Below are positions 6,170 to 14,490 of a stretch of 25,424 bases of DNA, piece by piece (within the stretch, counting starts at the first letter, position 1; the number at the start of each line of letters is the position of its first letter). The stretch comes from Gastranaerophilus sp045639085 (GTDB lineage: Bacteria; Cyanobacteriota; Vampirovibrionia; Gastranaerophilales; Gastranaerophilaceae): the NCBI GenBank assembly GCA_045639085.1, contig JAZUCM010000029.1, forward strand, positions 1-25,424, in the 5' to 3' direction. The notes under the pieces were generated by a model. The model was given only the letters and a program-made list of their open reading frames with translations. It did no database searches and was not told the DNA's origin. The translations under genes and the position numbers were made by a program.

Positions 6170-7147
6170 ATGTACGAAGTAAAAGCACTAACCCCTAAAT
6201 ATTACGACAGTTTCAAGCCTATTTACGAGGACTTCTGCCAATGCGCTTTTGCCGAATACAAATTCGAACTCGAACCTTTGCAGTTCGACAGTTTTTTAGA
6301 ATCTTTAGAAAACAACTTAATCAACTGCCTCATCTACACCGAAAACGATATTCCAAAAGCATTTCTCGTCTACACATTGGCAATTTCTGAGGCCATAGAA
6401 CTAAACATTGTTCACAGCCATAAATTTGAAAACATAACCCAAAGAAGTTGCGCATTAATAAAACATTTTATGGACGAAGTAAAAACCGAACGACTTCAAA
6501 AAGTGGTCTGTTACCCAATGTTAGGCCGACAAAAAGGAATCGTTGGCGAAATTTCCATTTTAGGTTTTAAATTTGTAGGAATCGCAGTTTTACGATTTAT
6601 GTTGCACGAAACGAGTTCTCGACAAATCCTAAACTTGGCGACACTGGAAGAACTTCCAAAAGATTATAGTATAAAATCCTGGAACGACAAATTTATGAAC
6701 GATGCTGTACGCGTAGTTCAAAACGCCTTTTCCACAAGCGCTGACGCACTTTTTGACACAAGATTTTCTTCTCTTGACGGCACATACGACATTTTAAACA
6801 AAATCGTAACACACGTTTACGCAGACTTCTTGCCCGAAGCCTCCAGTGTTCTATTTTACAAAAATAAACCCGTCGGATTTTGTTTTGCCAACGTAACCGG
6901 CAACAAAATCGTGAACATACCTATTTTTGCGATATCAAAAGACCATCAGTCGAAGGGGCTATCGAAATACTTACTCGGAGAAACTCTTCACAAAGTAATA
7001 ATTCTTTGCGACGAAAACGAACTTCCGATAACAGAAATCAACACAAATACAGAAACAAACAATTTCCAAGCGTTGAAAATGTACCGAAACTTGGGGTTCA
7101 AAGAGGATTACAATTACCCGCAATCCTACCTGCCGGTACTTAAATAA
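6170..7147 (+). CDS. GNAT-like N-acetyltransferase, possibly two tandem domains
   Basis: 325 residues. The C-terminal part (about 180-325) looks like a GNAT domain: SSVLFYKNKPVGFCFANVTG forms the central strands, KDHQSKGLSKYLLGE resembles the acetyl-CoA pyrophosphate loop (Q/R-x-x-G-x-G/A), and NNFQALKMYRNLGFKED is the typical end. The N-terminal half (ENDIPKAFLVYT, and ISILGFKFVGIAVLRFML) may be a degenerate second GNAT domain lacking the binding loop. The substrate cannot be told. AAGGA lies 7 nt before the ATG, 13 nt after ribBA, so it is probably the last gene of the rib operon. No recognised riboflavin step needs an acetyltransferase, so the link may be only co-transcription. Confidence 0.75.
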   Translation: MYEVKALTPKYYDSFKPIYEDFCQCAFAEYKFELEPLQFDSFLESLENNLINCLIYTENDIPKAFLVYTLAISEAIELNIVHSHKFENITQRSCALIKHFMDEVKTERLQKVVCYPMLGRQKGIVGEISILGFKFVGIAVLRFMLHETSSRQILNLATLEELPKDYSIKSWNDKFMNDAVRVVQNAFSTSADALFDTRFSSLDGTYDILNKIVTHVYADFLPEASSVLFYKNKPVGFCFANVTGNKIVNIPIFAISKDHQSKGLSKYLLGETLHKVIILCDENELPITEINTNTETNNFQALKMYRNLGFKEDYNYPQSYLPVLK

Positions 7148-7214
7148 ACCACCTAATTATTTTAATGGCAAGAAAGCCACACTTTCGCAGTGCAGTTATA
7201 CGCAAATCAGATAG

Positions 7215-7220
7215 TATAAT
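7215..7220 (+). promoter_or_regulatory. -10 box of the MFS gene (leaderless spacing)
   Basis: Consensus TATAAT ending 6 nt before the ATG at 7227. No convincing -35 box is seen at 16-18 nt. The spacing matches that of ribE and the gene at 20639 and predicts a leaderless mRNA. Confidence 0.5.
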
Positions 7221-7226
7221 AAAACT

Positions 7227-8621
7227 ATGAATACAAAAAGTCTAAAATGGAGTATATTTATTATTACGGCAGTCGGGAATTTTCTGGGGATGTTCGATTC
7301 GACAACCGTTAATCTTGCGTTGTATGCAATGTCTACAGATCTTGGAGTCAGCCTGTCACAAATTCAATGGGTCGTCATCGCATATATGCTTGTATTAACA
7401 GTTTTACTCCCATTTTTCGGCAAGCTGGGCGATATTTTACCCAAAAATAAACTTTACGCAACCGGATTTTTACTCTTTGCGCTGGGTTCTTTTTTGAACT
7501 TCACAGCTCAATCGTTCAAACTTTTGGTCTTGTATCGGTGCATAGAAGCTTTGGGCGCATCGATAATGATCTCTAACGCGTCCGCAATAATCGCAACTAT
7601 TTTTAAAAACGAAAAACGCGGCAAAGCTTTAGGGCTAAGCGGATGTATAATAGCAATTGGCGGACTTAGCGGCCCGGCTCTGAGCGGAATTATAATCCAT
7701 TATTTTGGCTGGCATTCAATATTTTTGCCGAGCATTCCGATCGCTCTGGTTAGCGCATATTTTGCATATAAACTTTTACCGTCACACACCGCACCACGAG
7801 AAAATTTTAAATTCGACTACCTGGGTTTCGCCTATTTTAGCGTGGCTATTTTAGCCCTGCTTTTAGCCATATCGGAAGGCCACACCTGGGGCTGGACATC
7901 GTTCAAAATCCTTTCTTTGGGGCTCATAACCCTGGTTTTTGGTACACTTTTCTACATACGTGACCACAACATTGACTACCCGATGATAAATTTAAGTCTG
8001 TTTAAAATCCGCGAATTTACATTCGGAAATCTTGCAGTCATGACTTCATACATGGCAATGTTTACAAACAGCGTACTTTTACCGTTTTATTTGCAAGAAA
8101 TCCTCAACTTCAGCCCGATGAAAACCGGCTTAACCGTGCTTGCTTACGCCGGAGTTCTGTCAGTAACCGCGCCGCTGGCAGGGCGTTACGCAGGAAAACA
8201 CGGCAGCAAAAACATAACTTTGTTCGGCGCAGCCACATACATTCTGGCGTTGGCGCTGTTTATAACCTTTGACGAAAACACACCAATACAAGCTATAGTC
8301 TTAGTTTCAGGGTTCATGGGAATCGCAAACGGCTTATTCCAATCACCATCCAACACCGCTATTCTATCAAGCATCCCCAAAACCGAAATCGGCGTGGGCA
8401 GCGGAATTCTATCACTTTGTAGAAACGTAGGAAACATCCTAGGCGTCGCGCTCACAATAACCATCTTTGCCAGTATCAAAAACCACTACCTCAACCAAAA
8501 CCTCATCTACAACGACGCATTTTTGAACGCATTCCACTACACGATGGGTTTCGGCGTAATCCTTGGCATAACTTGTTTTATCCTCGCTTACCTCGCCTAC
8601 AGAAACACGCCTCAAAAGTAG
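7227..8621 (+). CDS. MFS drug exporter, DHA2 (EmrB/QacA) family
   Basis: 464 residues, the size and hydrophobicity of a 14-helix DHA2 proton antiporter in the inner membrane. Helix 1 carries GMFDSTTVNLAL, the family's acidic TM1 motif; motif A is GKLGDILPKNKLY between helices 2 and 3; an antiporter motif C-like GLSGPALSGII is near residue 150. The substrate is unknown; relatives export lipophilic drugs or metabolites, and no partner adaptor (EmrA) is adjacent. The gene stands between the rib operon and the TPR gene with its own -10 box and no Shine-Dalgarno. No regulator gene of the MarR or TetR type is adjacent. Confidence 0.93.
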   Translation: MNTKSLKWSIFIITAVGNFLGMFDSTTVNLALYAMSTDLGVSLSQIQWVVIAYMLVLTVLLPFFGKLGDILPKNKLYATGFLLFALGSFLNFTAQSFKLLVLYRCIEALGASIMISNASAIIATIFKNEKRGKALGLSGCIIAIGGLSGPALSGIIIHYFGWHSIFLPSIPIALVSAYFAYKLLPSHTAPRENFKFDYLGFAYFSVAILALLLAISEGHTWGWTSFKILSLGLITLVFGTLFYIRDHNIDYPMINLSLFKIREFTFGNLAVMTSYMAMFTNSVLLPFYLQEILNFSPMKTGLTVLAYAGVLSVTAPLAGRYAGKHGSKNITLFGAATYILALALFITFDENTPIQAIVLVSGFMGIANGLFQSPSNTAILSSIPKTEIGVGSGILSLCRNVGNILGVALTITIFASIKNHYLNQNLIYNDAFLNAFHYTMGFGVILGITCFILAYLAYRNTPQK

Positions 8622-8622
8622 C

Positions 8623-8651
8623 TGGACATACTGACTTCTTTGTATTACAAT
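8623..8651 (+). promoter_or_regulatory. Promoter of the TPR gene
   Basis: TGGACA at 8623-8628, 17-nt spacer, TACAAT at 8646-8651, then 9 nt to ATG 8661. The predicted start leaves an untranslated leader of only 2-3 nt. It begins immediately after the MFS stop codon. Confidence 0.55.
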
Positions 8652-8660
8652 AATATCACT

Positions 8661-10424
8661 ATGAGTAAGAAGATTGACCAAATTAACGATTTAATAGCGA
8701 ATTCAGAATTCGAAGCGGCTAAAGCCGAGCTACAAGAGATAATAAAAAACGACGAAAAAGACCACGAAGCATTAAAACTCCTCGGGCTTTGCCACGTAAA
8801 CCTCGAAGAATACGAACAAGGACGCAAAGTGTTTGAAACCGTCGTAAAATATAGCCAAGACGACGCCACTAGCTGGTTCTATCTGGCAAACTGTTACGAC
8901 AACCTCAACGATTTTATTCCCGCGCAAAACGCCTACCGCGAAGTAATTAAGTTGCGCGAAACCTATCTCGATGCCTACAAAAATTTAGCAGTACTTCTTA
9001 TCAAAAACAAAAAAGAAGAAGAGGCCGTTGAATTGATGGAAAAAACGCTTAATTTTGACGATATTGACTATTCGGTATTTTACATCCTCGGAACATCTAA
9101 CATGTCACTAAAAAATTACGAAAAAAGTATCGAATACTTCGAAAAAGCAATTGAACTTAACCCAAATCACACGCAGCTTTACAACAACATAGGAACTTGT
9201 TACACCGCAATGGGCGAAACCGACAGTGCACTCGAATACTTTGAAAAAGCCGTCGAACTCAGTCCCAATGAATCAATTTCTTATTTCAACATTGCTTCAC
9301 TTCTTCAAACTGAAAACGAACACGAACAGGCTGCACAATTTCTCGAAAAAGCTTACACCATCGAGCCAAAAGACAATTACCTCGTCGCTCTGGCATTGTC
9401 TATGGTAAAACTCGAAGAATGGGAAAAAGCAATAAAATATTACAAAATCTTGATTTCACGCAATCCGGGCACAACAACTTATCAATATAATCTGGCTTGC
9501 TGTTTCGAAAAACTTAACATGTTCGAACACGCCATCTCAATCCTTGCGCACTTGGCCGTCCTTAACCCGAAATCAGTAAACATCTTACAAAAACTCGCGC
9601 AAATGTATTCAAAAATTTGCCAATTCGGCAACGCAAAAGTCGTCTACGAAAAATTAATTCTCCAAGGCAACATCTCCGCAGATATCTATTTCGAATACGC
9701 ACAAGTCTGCGCAAGCGTCAATGACCTCGATAACGCCGAAAAACACTTGAGAAAAGTTATCACCATTGACGACCAATACGCGATGGCCTACAAAGATTTG
9801 GGCATTATCTATATGTCAAGAAAACAATTCGACTACGCAGAAATCGAATTTAAAAACGCGCTCAAAATCAGCCCGGACGACTTCTCCATAGTTTTTGAAT
9901 ACGCAAATTTCCTACACTCAACCACACATTTCGAAGACGCGGACAAAATGTACGAAAAAGCGCTCCAGCTTAACCCACAAGACCATCAGGCCTTAGCGTT
10001 CTCCGCTCTCAACAAAATTCTTCTGAAAGATTTTGACACCGCTTCAGATCGCATCACAAAAGCGCTGGAAAAGCAACCAAACTCCGCGTTCTACCTCTAC
10101 ATCGCGGCGAAAATCAAATACAACGCCCAAGACTGGGAAGAAGCCAAGCGCTATTTAATCGCAGCCTACGAAAAAAATCCGACCCTCGAAGTCGAAAACC
10201 TTCTCGCCCTAACATATTTTGAACTGGGCAAATGGGAAACCGCCGCAAACCTGTTCAACAAAATCATCAACGAAAACGGCGACAACTTAAATTTACTTTT
10301 ATACCTTGCGCAATGCTACGAAAAACTGGGCGAAATCGACAAAGCACTGGAAAAACTATACGTCATAACAGACCTCTTCCCAGACTGCGAATCCGCTCAA
10401 GAAATGATTCGGCGCATATCATAG
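8661..10424 (+). CDS. Tetratricopeptide-repeat protein, 587 aa, TPR throughout
   Basis: Nearly the whole chain is TPR: about 16-17 consecutive 34-residue units, for example YEKSIEYFEKAIELNPNHTQ, DSALEYFEKAVELSPNES and FEDADKMYEKALQLNPQDHQ. There is no signal peptide, membrane segment or other domain, so it is probably a cytoplasmic scaffold or superhelical binding protein. Partners cannot be inferred; TPR proteins of this type serve pilus assembly, secretion or glycosylation systems, and the convergent neighbour is a prepilin, but that is only context. ATG 8661 (MSKKIDQIND) is preferred over an in-frame TTG at 8640, which lies inside the promoter. No Shine-Dalgarno is present. Confidence 0.9.
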   Translation: MSKKIDQINDLIANSEFEAAKAELQEIIKNDEKDHEALKLLGLCHVNLEEYEQGRKVFETVVKYSQDDATSWFYLANCYDNLNDFIPAQNAYREVIKLRETYLDAYKNLAVLLIKNKKEEEAVELMEKTLNFDDIDYSVFYILGTSNMSLKNYEKSIEYFEKAIELNPNHTQLYNNIGTCYTAMGETDSALEYFEKAVELSPNESISYFNIASLLQTENEHEQAAQFLEKAYTIEPKDNYLVALALSMVKLEEWEKAIKYYKILISRNPGTTTYQYNLACCFEKLNMFEHAISILAHLAVLNPKSVNILQKLAQMYSKICQFGNAKVVYEKLILQGNISADIYFEYAQVCASVNDLDNAEKHLRKVITIDDQYAMAYKDLGIIYMSRKQFDYAEIEFKNALKISPDDFSIVFEYANFLHSTTHFEDADKMYEKALQLNPQDHQALAFSALNKILLKDFDTASDRITKALEKQPNSAFYLYIAAKIKYNAQDWEEAKRYLIAAYEKNPTLEVENLLALTYFELGKWETAANLFNKIINENGDNLNLLLYLAQCYEKLGEIDKALEKLYVITDLFPDCESAQEMIRRIS

Positions 10425-10429
10425 AGCAT

Positions 10430-10482
10430 AAAAAAAAAATAATAATAATAGAAATGCCTACAGAGGCTTTCGCCTCTGCAGG
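10430..10482 (-). terminator. Terminator of the prepilin gene 10530-11501 (possibly bidirectional)
   Basis: On the minus strand CAGAGGC and GCCTCTG form a 7-bp stem (10461-10478) closed by a GAAA tetraloop. The stem is extended by CCT/AGG beyond one mismatch. T-rich sequence follows, including a T10 run at 10430-10439. In the plus direction the hairpin follows the TPR gene, but no T-run comes after it. Confidence 0.65.
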
Positions 10483-10529
10483 GTAGTCTCAACAACTTGA
10501 GAGGAGTTACGTTGAGGTAAAATTTTTAT

Positions 10530-11501
10530 TTAACGCTTAACACAACGGACTGAGAAATTTTCATTTCGAGCACGAACTCCCCTTTGCCCATTTGGGAAAT
10601 CTTGCCCCCACGCCATACTGGTAGAAACAACAGAAGATGACCAAAATTTACCTGTCGAAATCCCCAAGAGTTCTTTGTTATAATACATAGCTGTTAACTC
10701 ATCAATATTTGGTAATCGGCTTTCAGAATTTACAGCCGTGCACGCTGCACTTGCAGAGGATTGTGCCAATGCAGAAGAACTTGCATCCGTGGCTAGAGGT
10801 ATAGGGGCTACGATATTAGAATCACTATTATAAAGTGCAGTAATAAAACCGACATCTTTACCAACAGTATTAGGGCCCTTATTCCCATTTAAGTCATAGA
10901 CAAAATTTGCGCACATTAAAGACTGAGCGTAATGCCATCCTTCACCACGATAATTTGTACAATTGGGATTGTAATACAAAGCAATAGATTCTCCATTTTG
11001 AGTCTCAAATGCAGCAGCCTTAGTATTGGGTTGTGAATATGAGTACGACCAATCAATACCACTACCACCCCAATTAGACCCTACGAAAGAAAAATTTACA
11101 AACTGGCTATTCCAAGCACCAATTGTTTTAGGCCATTCCAAGCCGGTAGAACCAGCAAGGTTTGTATAAGTTGCAGGAACGCCACAATCTGCCAAGTGTT
11201 CAGAATCGCAAATATTATTTATCTTTAAAACTTTTGACAAACCTTCTGTTAAAAATGTTTCTGCCGCGGTATCTTCGGTTACACTTCCACTTTCATCTTC
11301 TGTCAATGTTCCATAACCGCCTACTTGTGGCATCATTGCGATGGCTTGGGACATTCTGGCGTAAAGTGCTTTGCGTTGGGTATTCCAAGTCCGTTCGTTA
11401 ATATTTGCCATCAAGCTTGGTAGCGTAATCGCCGCAACGACTCCAATAATTGTTAGGGAGAGAAGTATCTCCGCCATCGTAAATCCAAGTTTTTTTGTCA
11501 T
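10530..11501 (-). CDS. Large type IV-like prepilin with DUF1566/Lcl-like C-terminal domain
   Basis: 323 residues. The leader MTKKLG is followed by FTMAEILLSLTIIGVVAAIT: Gly-1, Phe+1 and Glu+5 for the prepilin peptidase, then the hydrophobic alpha1 segment used for membrane insertion and pilus packing. The mature part is far larger than a major pilin, with Cys pairs and a C-terminal module (SRLPNIDELTAMYYN, FWSSS, final VRCVKR) resembling the DUF1566/Lcl fold, a C-type-lectin-like domain. A surface adhesin or minor pilin is likely. I chose ATG 11501 because AGGAGG lies 6 nt upstream; the frame is open back to the G tract at 11648. Residues 6-105 are nearly identical to those of the copy at 24392-25405. 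Confidence 0.9.
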   Translation of the reverse strand: MTKKLGFTMAEILLSLTIIGVVAAITLPSLMANINERTWNTQRKALYARMSQAIAMMPQVGGYGTLTEDESGSVTEDTAAETFLTEGLSKVLKINNICDSEHLADCGVPATYTNLAGSTGLEWPKTIGAWNSQFVNFSFVGSNWGGSGIDWSYSYSQPNTKAAAFETQNGESIALYYNPNCTNYRGEGWHYAQSLMCANFVYDLNGNKGPNTVGKDVGFITALYNSDSNIVAPIPLATDASSSALAQSSASAACTAVNSESRLPNIDELTAMYYNKELLGISTGKFWSSSVVSTSMAWGQDFPNGQRGVRARNENFSVRCVKR

Positions 11502-11579
11502 TTTAATCCTCCTGCTATTCTCATACATGTATTTTACCATATTTTCTTGTGTTTTTGAAGTAGTGCTCGAAAATATGCG

Positions 11580-11609
11580 TTCGCAAGGATCGGAGGTTTT
11601 GGCAAAACA
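11580..11609 (-). other. Conserved 30-nt block shared by two prepilin leaders
   Basis: This block matches 63-92 at 28 of 30 positions (TGTTTTGCCAAAA, CTCCGA, CCTTGCGAA on the minus strand). In the frame of the downstream pilin it encodes CFAK-x-SDPCE in both loci, with one synonymous change (GAC/GAT). It also contains a small inverted repeat, GTTTTG-CC-AAAAC. Confidence 0.6.
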
Positions 11610-11631
11610 GGTGCCTGAAACCCAAATATAA

Positions 11632-11700
11632 TCAGGCTGTTGAGGCGCCCCCCCCCCCTATTGAACTTCTTATTCTTTTATTGTAGTTTGTATAATTCAT
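11632..11700 (-). CDS. Candidate leaderless leader peptide (22 aa) with G11 tract, upstream of prepilin
   Basis: The ATG at 11698-11700 is exactly 6 nt downstream of the -10 box. The peptide reads MNYTNYNKRIRSSI, four Gly from the G11 tract, then ASTA and stop TGA. Ile14, Gly15-18, Ala19 and Ser20 align without gaps with the leader at 109-183. One base out of frame, PQQPDYIWVSGTCFAKTSDP continues openly for 66 codons into the prepilin ATG. With one extra G the frame would instead end at 11534, about 32 nt before that ATG. Function is unproven; regulation or a variable N-terminal extension of the pilin are both possible. Confidence 0.45.
   Translation of the reverse strand: MNYTNYNKRIRSSIGGGGASTA
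11648..11658. repeat. Homopolymer C11/G11 tract in second prepilin leader
   Basis: Eleven uninterrupted C on the plus strand with the same flanks (gaggcg before, tattga after) and the same length as the tract at 131-141. It lies at the same distance, about 42 nt, from the predicted transcription start. Confidence 0.9.
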
Positions 11701-11706
11701 ATTATC

Positions 11707-11734
11707 ATGATACCGTATTTTTGGAGTTTGTCAA
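11707..11734 (-). promoter_or_regulatory. Promoter of the prepilin leader/prepilin 10530-11501
   Basis: Minus strand TTGACA at 11729-11734, 16-nt spacer, TATCAT at 11707-11712. It is nearly identical to the promoter at 401-428 (shared AATACGGTATCATGATA). It gives a leader of about 200 nt before the prepilin ATG. Confidence 0.7.
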
Positions 11735-11835
11735 GAGGGAGAAAATGAACTTTCCAACGACTAGTTCGTTATAAATACATTATCCACACGATAACACGAA
11801 CGATGAAAAATAGTATTATTATTCTGGAGCAATAG
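11735..11835. other. Upstream region of the export operon
   Basis: AT-rich DNA between the divergent prepilin promoter and the TolC-like gene. Possible -10 boxes are TATAAA at 11770-11775 and TAGTAT at 11811-11816, but neither has a convincing -35 box. TGGAG at 11825-11829 is the ribosome-binding site of the gene at 11836. Nothing else was seen. Confidence 0.4.
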
Positions 11836-13314
11836 ATGAAATTAACGAAAAAGATAATAAGTTTAACGATAATCATTGGGCTTGCTTGTCCGACGGCACT
11901 GGCGCTTGAAAACAAAACAATCGAAAAAGGGTCTATGTTAAATCTCACGGACTGCATCAGCATTTCGCTCAACAACAGCCCGCTTGTTAAGCGCACGATT
12001 TTTAACCTGAGAACAGCCAAAAACAATATTTCTATTGCAAAATCCGCTTACACCCCAACGATTAGCGCCGGCGTCGGCTATAATCAGAATATAAACTCGA
12101 TAAGCGGTAGCGGTTATATGTTGCGCAACAACTCAAACAACCGAACGTTTCCCAACGTCAGCGCCTCAATTAACCAAATACTTTTCAATTTCGGCAAAAC
12201 TCTAGCGTCAGTCAAAATGCAAAAATATAACAAAATTGCCGCAGAATACGACTTTGATTACGCGGTTTTAACAACAACATTCGATGTAAAACTCAAATAC
12301 TACGCAGTTTTAGCAGCAAAATCCGTCATGGACATAGAACGTTCAAACGTGCAGATTACAGAACGCAACTACATAAGAACTCAAGCGTACTATGATGAAG
12401 GCATTCGTTCAAAAATAGACCTTGTAAACGCCGAGGTCAACCTGAGTGACGCAAAAGTGGCGCTTGTTCAAGCCGAGAACAACTACAAAAACGCCCTTGT
12501 CGCATTGAACAATTCAATGTATGTGGCTTATGCACCAGAGTACGAAATTTCAAATACAGAAACTTTTAATCTGCCAAACCCTTATGTGCCGGTTAGTTTA
12601 ACAAAAATCGCCAATGACAAAGATCTAAGCGTTGTTCCAAAACCCGTTCAAGACGCCGTTTTGACCTCTGGTGTTGAAAAAACAGAAGTTCTTGAGGATT
12701 ATAAATTCCAAAAATATCCGTTCACTTTTGAAGAATCAGTTCAACTTGCGATGAAAAATCGCCCGGATCTCAAAGCTTTAACCGCAACAGTCGACGCAAT
12801 GGAACAATCTTTGCTTTACGTCAAACGCCAGTATTACCCGACATTATCTGCAAACGTCGGATACGGGCTTGCGAACACCCCAAATTATCGAACTAACAGC
12901 ATGAGTATTTCGGTTAATTTGAATTCATCATTTAACATTTTTCAATTGCAAAAAGAAATCGACAACGCAAAAATCCAGGTAGAATTTGCACAAAACGAAG
13001 TAAAACTTTTGGGCGAAAACCTTTATTTTGACGTTCAAGGAGCGTATATAGATATGATTCAGCTTGAAAAACAGATTCCGCTACTCGAAACAAAAGTTCG
13101 CCAAACCCTTGAGAACCTCGAACTTGCCGACGGTAGATACGAAGTCGGTTTAGGCGACTATATTCAACTACAAGATGCTCGCGTCAACTACAATAACGCA
13201 CAAAACACTTATGTTCAAACAATTTACAAGTACAACGTTGCGCGCGCAACACTTGAACAGGCAATCGCGCTAAATCAAGATGTAACACTGACAGTTAAAG
13301 ACCTCAATCTATAG
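11836..13314 (+). CDS. tolC: TolC-family outer-membrane efflux protein
   Basis: 492 residues. An N-terminal signal peptide (MKLTKKIISLTIIIGLACPT, probable cleavage after ALA near residue 23) sends it to the outer membrane. Two homologous OEP repeats follow: the first has LTDCISISLNNSPLVKRTIF, GVGYNQN and LKYYAVLAAKSVMD; the second has EESVQLAMKNRPDLKALTAT, NVGYGL and GDYIQLQDARVNYNNAQ. The long helical segments are those that form the trimeric periplasmic tunnel. It is the first gene of a four-gene operon with an adaptor, an ABC ATPase and a permease, giving a complete envelope-spanning pump. A TGGAG ribosome-binding site lies 6 nt before the ATG. An insert of about 70 residues between the repeats (NPYVPVSLTK to EDYKFQKYP) is longer than usual. 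Confidence 0.93.
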   Translation: MKLTKKIISLTIIIGLACPTALALENKTIEKGSMLNLTDCISISLNNSPLVKRTIFNLRTAKNNISIAKSAYTPTISAGVGYNQNINSISGSGYMLRNNSNNRTFPNVSASINQILFNFGKTLASVKMQKYNKIAAEYDFDYAVLTTTFDVKLKYYAVLAAKSVMDIERSNVQITERNYIRTQAYYDEGIRSKIDLVNAEVNLSDAKVALVQAENNYKNALVALNNSMYVAYAPEYEISNTETFNLPNPYVPVSLTKIANDKDLSVVPKPVQDAVLTSGVEKTEVLEDYKFQKYPFTFEESVQLAMKNRPDLKALTATVDAMEQSLLYVKRQYYPTLSANVGYGLANTPNYRTNSMSISVNLNSSFNIFQLQKEIDNAKIQVEFAQNEVKLLGENLYFDVQGAYIDMIQLEKQIPLLETKVRQTLENLELADGRYEVGLGDYIQLQDARVNYNNAQNTYVQTIYKYNVARATLEQAIALNQDVTLTVKDLNL

Positions 13315-13326
13315 AGAGGAGAAAAA

Positions 13327-14490
13327 ATGAAAATTAAAAATTTTGAAATTTCTAATAAACAACTAATCGTCATCGGCTTAATTCTGGCAACCCTTGCGAC
13401 AAGTGCATTTATTGCAAAAACAAAATCAGGGCCTAAATACACAACCGCACCGATTACAAAGCGAACAATTACGCAGATAGTCGAAGCATCAGGCACGATT
13501 AACCCCGTAAACACAGTCAGCGTCGGCTCAACCGTATCAGGACTCATAAGCGCGATTTATGTTGATTTCAACTCGGTAGTAAAAAAAGGACAACTTTTAG
13601 CCGAAATCGATCCACGAACATTCCAAGCAACAGTTGATCAGAACTTTGCCGCCGTAAACAACGCAGAAGCGGCCCTTGCAGAAGTTCAAGCAACGCTCGA
13701 AATGAGTACCAAAACTTACAATCGATACAAAAATCTTTACGCAAGAAATTTTATTCCGCGTAGCGAACTTGATCAAGCAGAAAGCGACTACAAAGCCGGA
13801 CTTGCAAAAGTTAAAGCCGCAAAATACAAAATTCAACAAACACGCGCTCAATACGAACAATCATTAGTAAATTTGAATTATACAAAAGTAGTTGCCCCGG
13901 TCGATGGGATGATTATTTCACGCGAAATCGACCTCGGACAGCCGGTTGCCGCAACTCTTCAGGCGCCGGAACTTTTCACAATCGCGCAAGACCTTGAAGA
14001 AATGCAAATTGAAGTTAACGTTTCTGAAGCCGATATCGGCGAAGTCAAAGAAGGGCAAGACGTCATCTACACTCTCGATGGCTATCCAAATAGCGAATTT
14101 ACCGGCAAAGTCACCCAAGTGCGAATTTCTCCGACCACAGTTTCCAATGTCGTTACATATTCTGTTATCGTAAAAGTCGCAAACGACGATTTAAAACTTA
14201 AACCGGGAATGACAGCCAATGTTTCAATAATCACTTCCCAAGAAAAAGACGCTCTTTGCGTACCAAACAGAGCGCTAAAATTCACCCCGCAAGATAACAC
14301 TCAACGCTATGAACAACAAGGCCTTTGGGTCTCAAATAAAGGAAATCTTTATCGCATAAACATCAAAACCGGCGCAAGTGACGACAATTTTACCCAGGTA
14401 ATTTCAGACGAAATTAAAGAAGGAATGCACGTTGCAACGGGCTCCAGCAATCCAAAAGCAAAAAAAATGAATAGAATGAGGCCGTTTTAA
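13327..14490 (+). CDS. macA: MacA-like periplasmic adaptor (membrane fusion protein)
   Basis: 387 residues. A single N-terminal membrane anchor (LIVIGLILATLATSAFIA, about 14-31) holds it in the inner membrane. The lipoyl half-motif GSTVSGLISAIYVDFNSVVK is followed by a helical hairpin (about 95-180), the second lipoyl half (VVAPVDGMIISREIDLGQPV) and a beta-barrel with membrane-proximal domain (EVNVSEADIGEVKEGQDV; KPGMTANVSI). These are the usual parts of a HlyD/MacA adaptor that links an ABC permease to TolC. AGGAG lies 6 nt before the ATG. The stop codon overlaps the ATG of the ATPase gene (TAATG). The C-terminus ends in a short basic tail, KKMNRMRPF. Confidence 0.94.
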   Translation: MKIKNFEISNKQLIVIGLILATLATSAFIAKTKSGPKYTTAPITKRTITQIVEASGTINPVNTVSVGSTVSGLISAIYVDFNSVVKKGQLLAEIDPRTFQATVDQNFAAVNNAEAALAEVQATLEMSTKTYNRYKNLYARNFIPRSELDQAESDYKAGLAKVKAAKYKIQQTRAQYEQSLVNLNYTKVVAPVDGMIISREIDLGQPVAATLQAPELFTIAQDLEEMQIEVNVSEADIGEVKEGQDVIYTLDGYPNSEFTGKVTQVRISPTTVSNVVTYSVIVKVANDDLKLKPGMTANVSIITSQEKDALCVPNRALKFTPQDNTQRYEQQGLWVSNKGNLYRINIKTGASDDNFTQVISDEIKEGMHVATGSSNPKAKKMNRMRPF

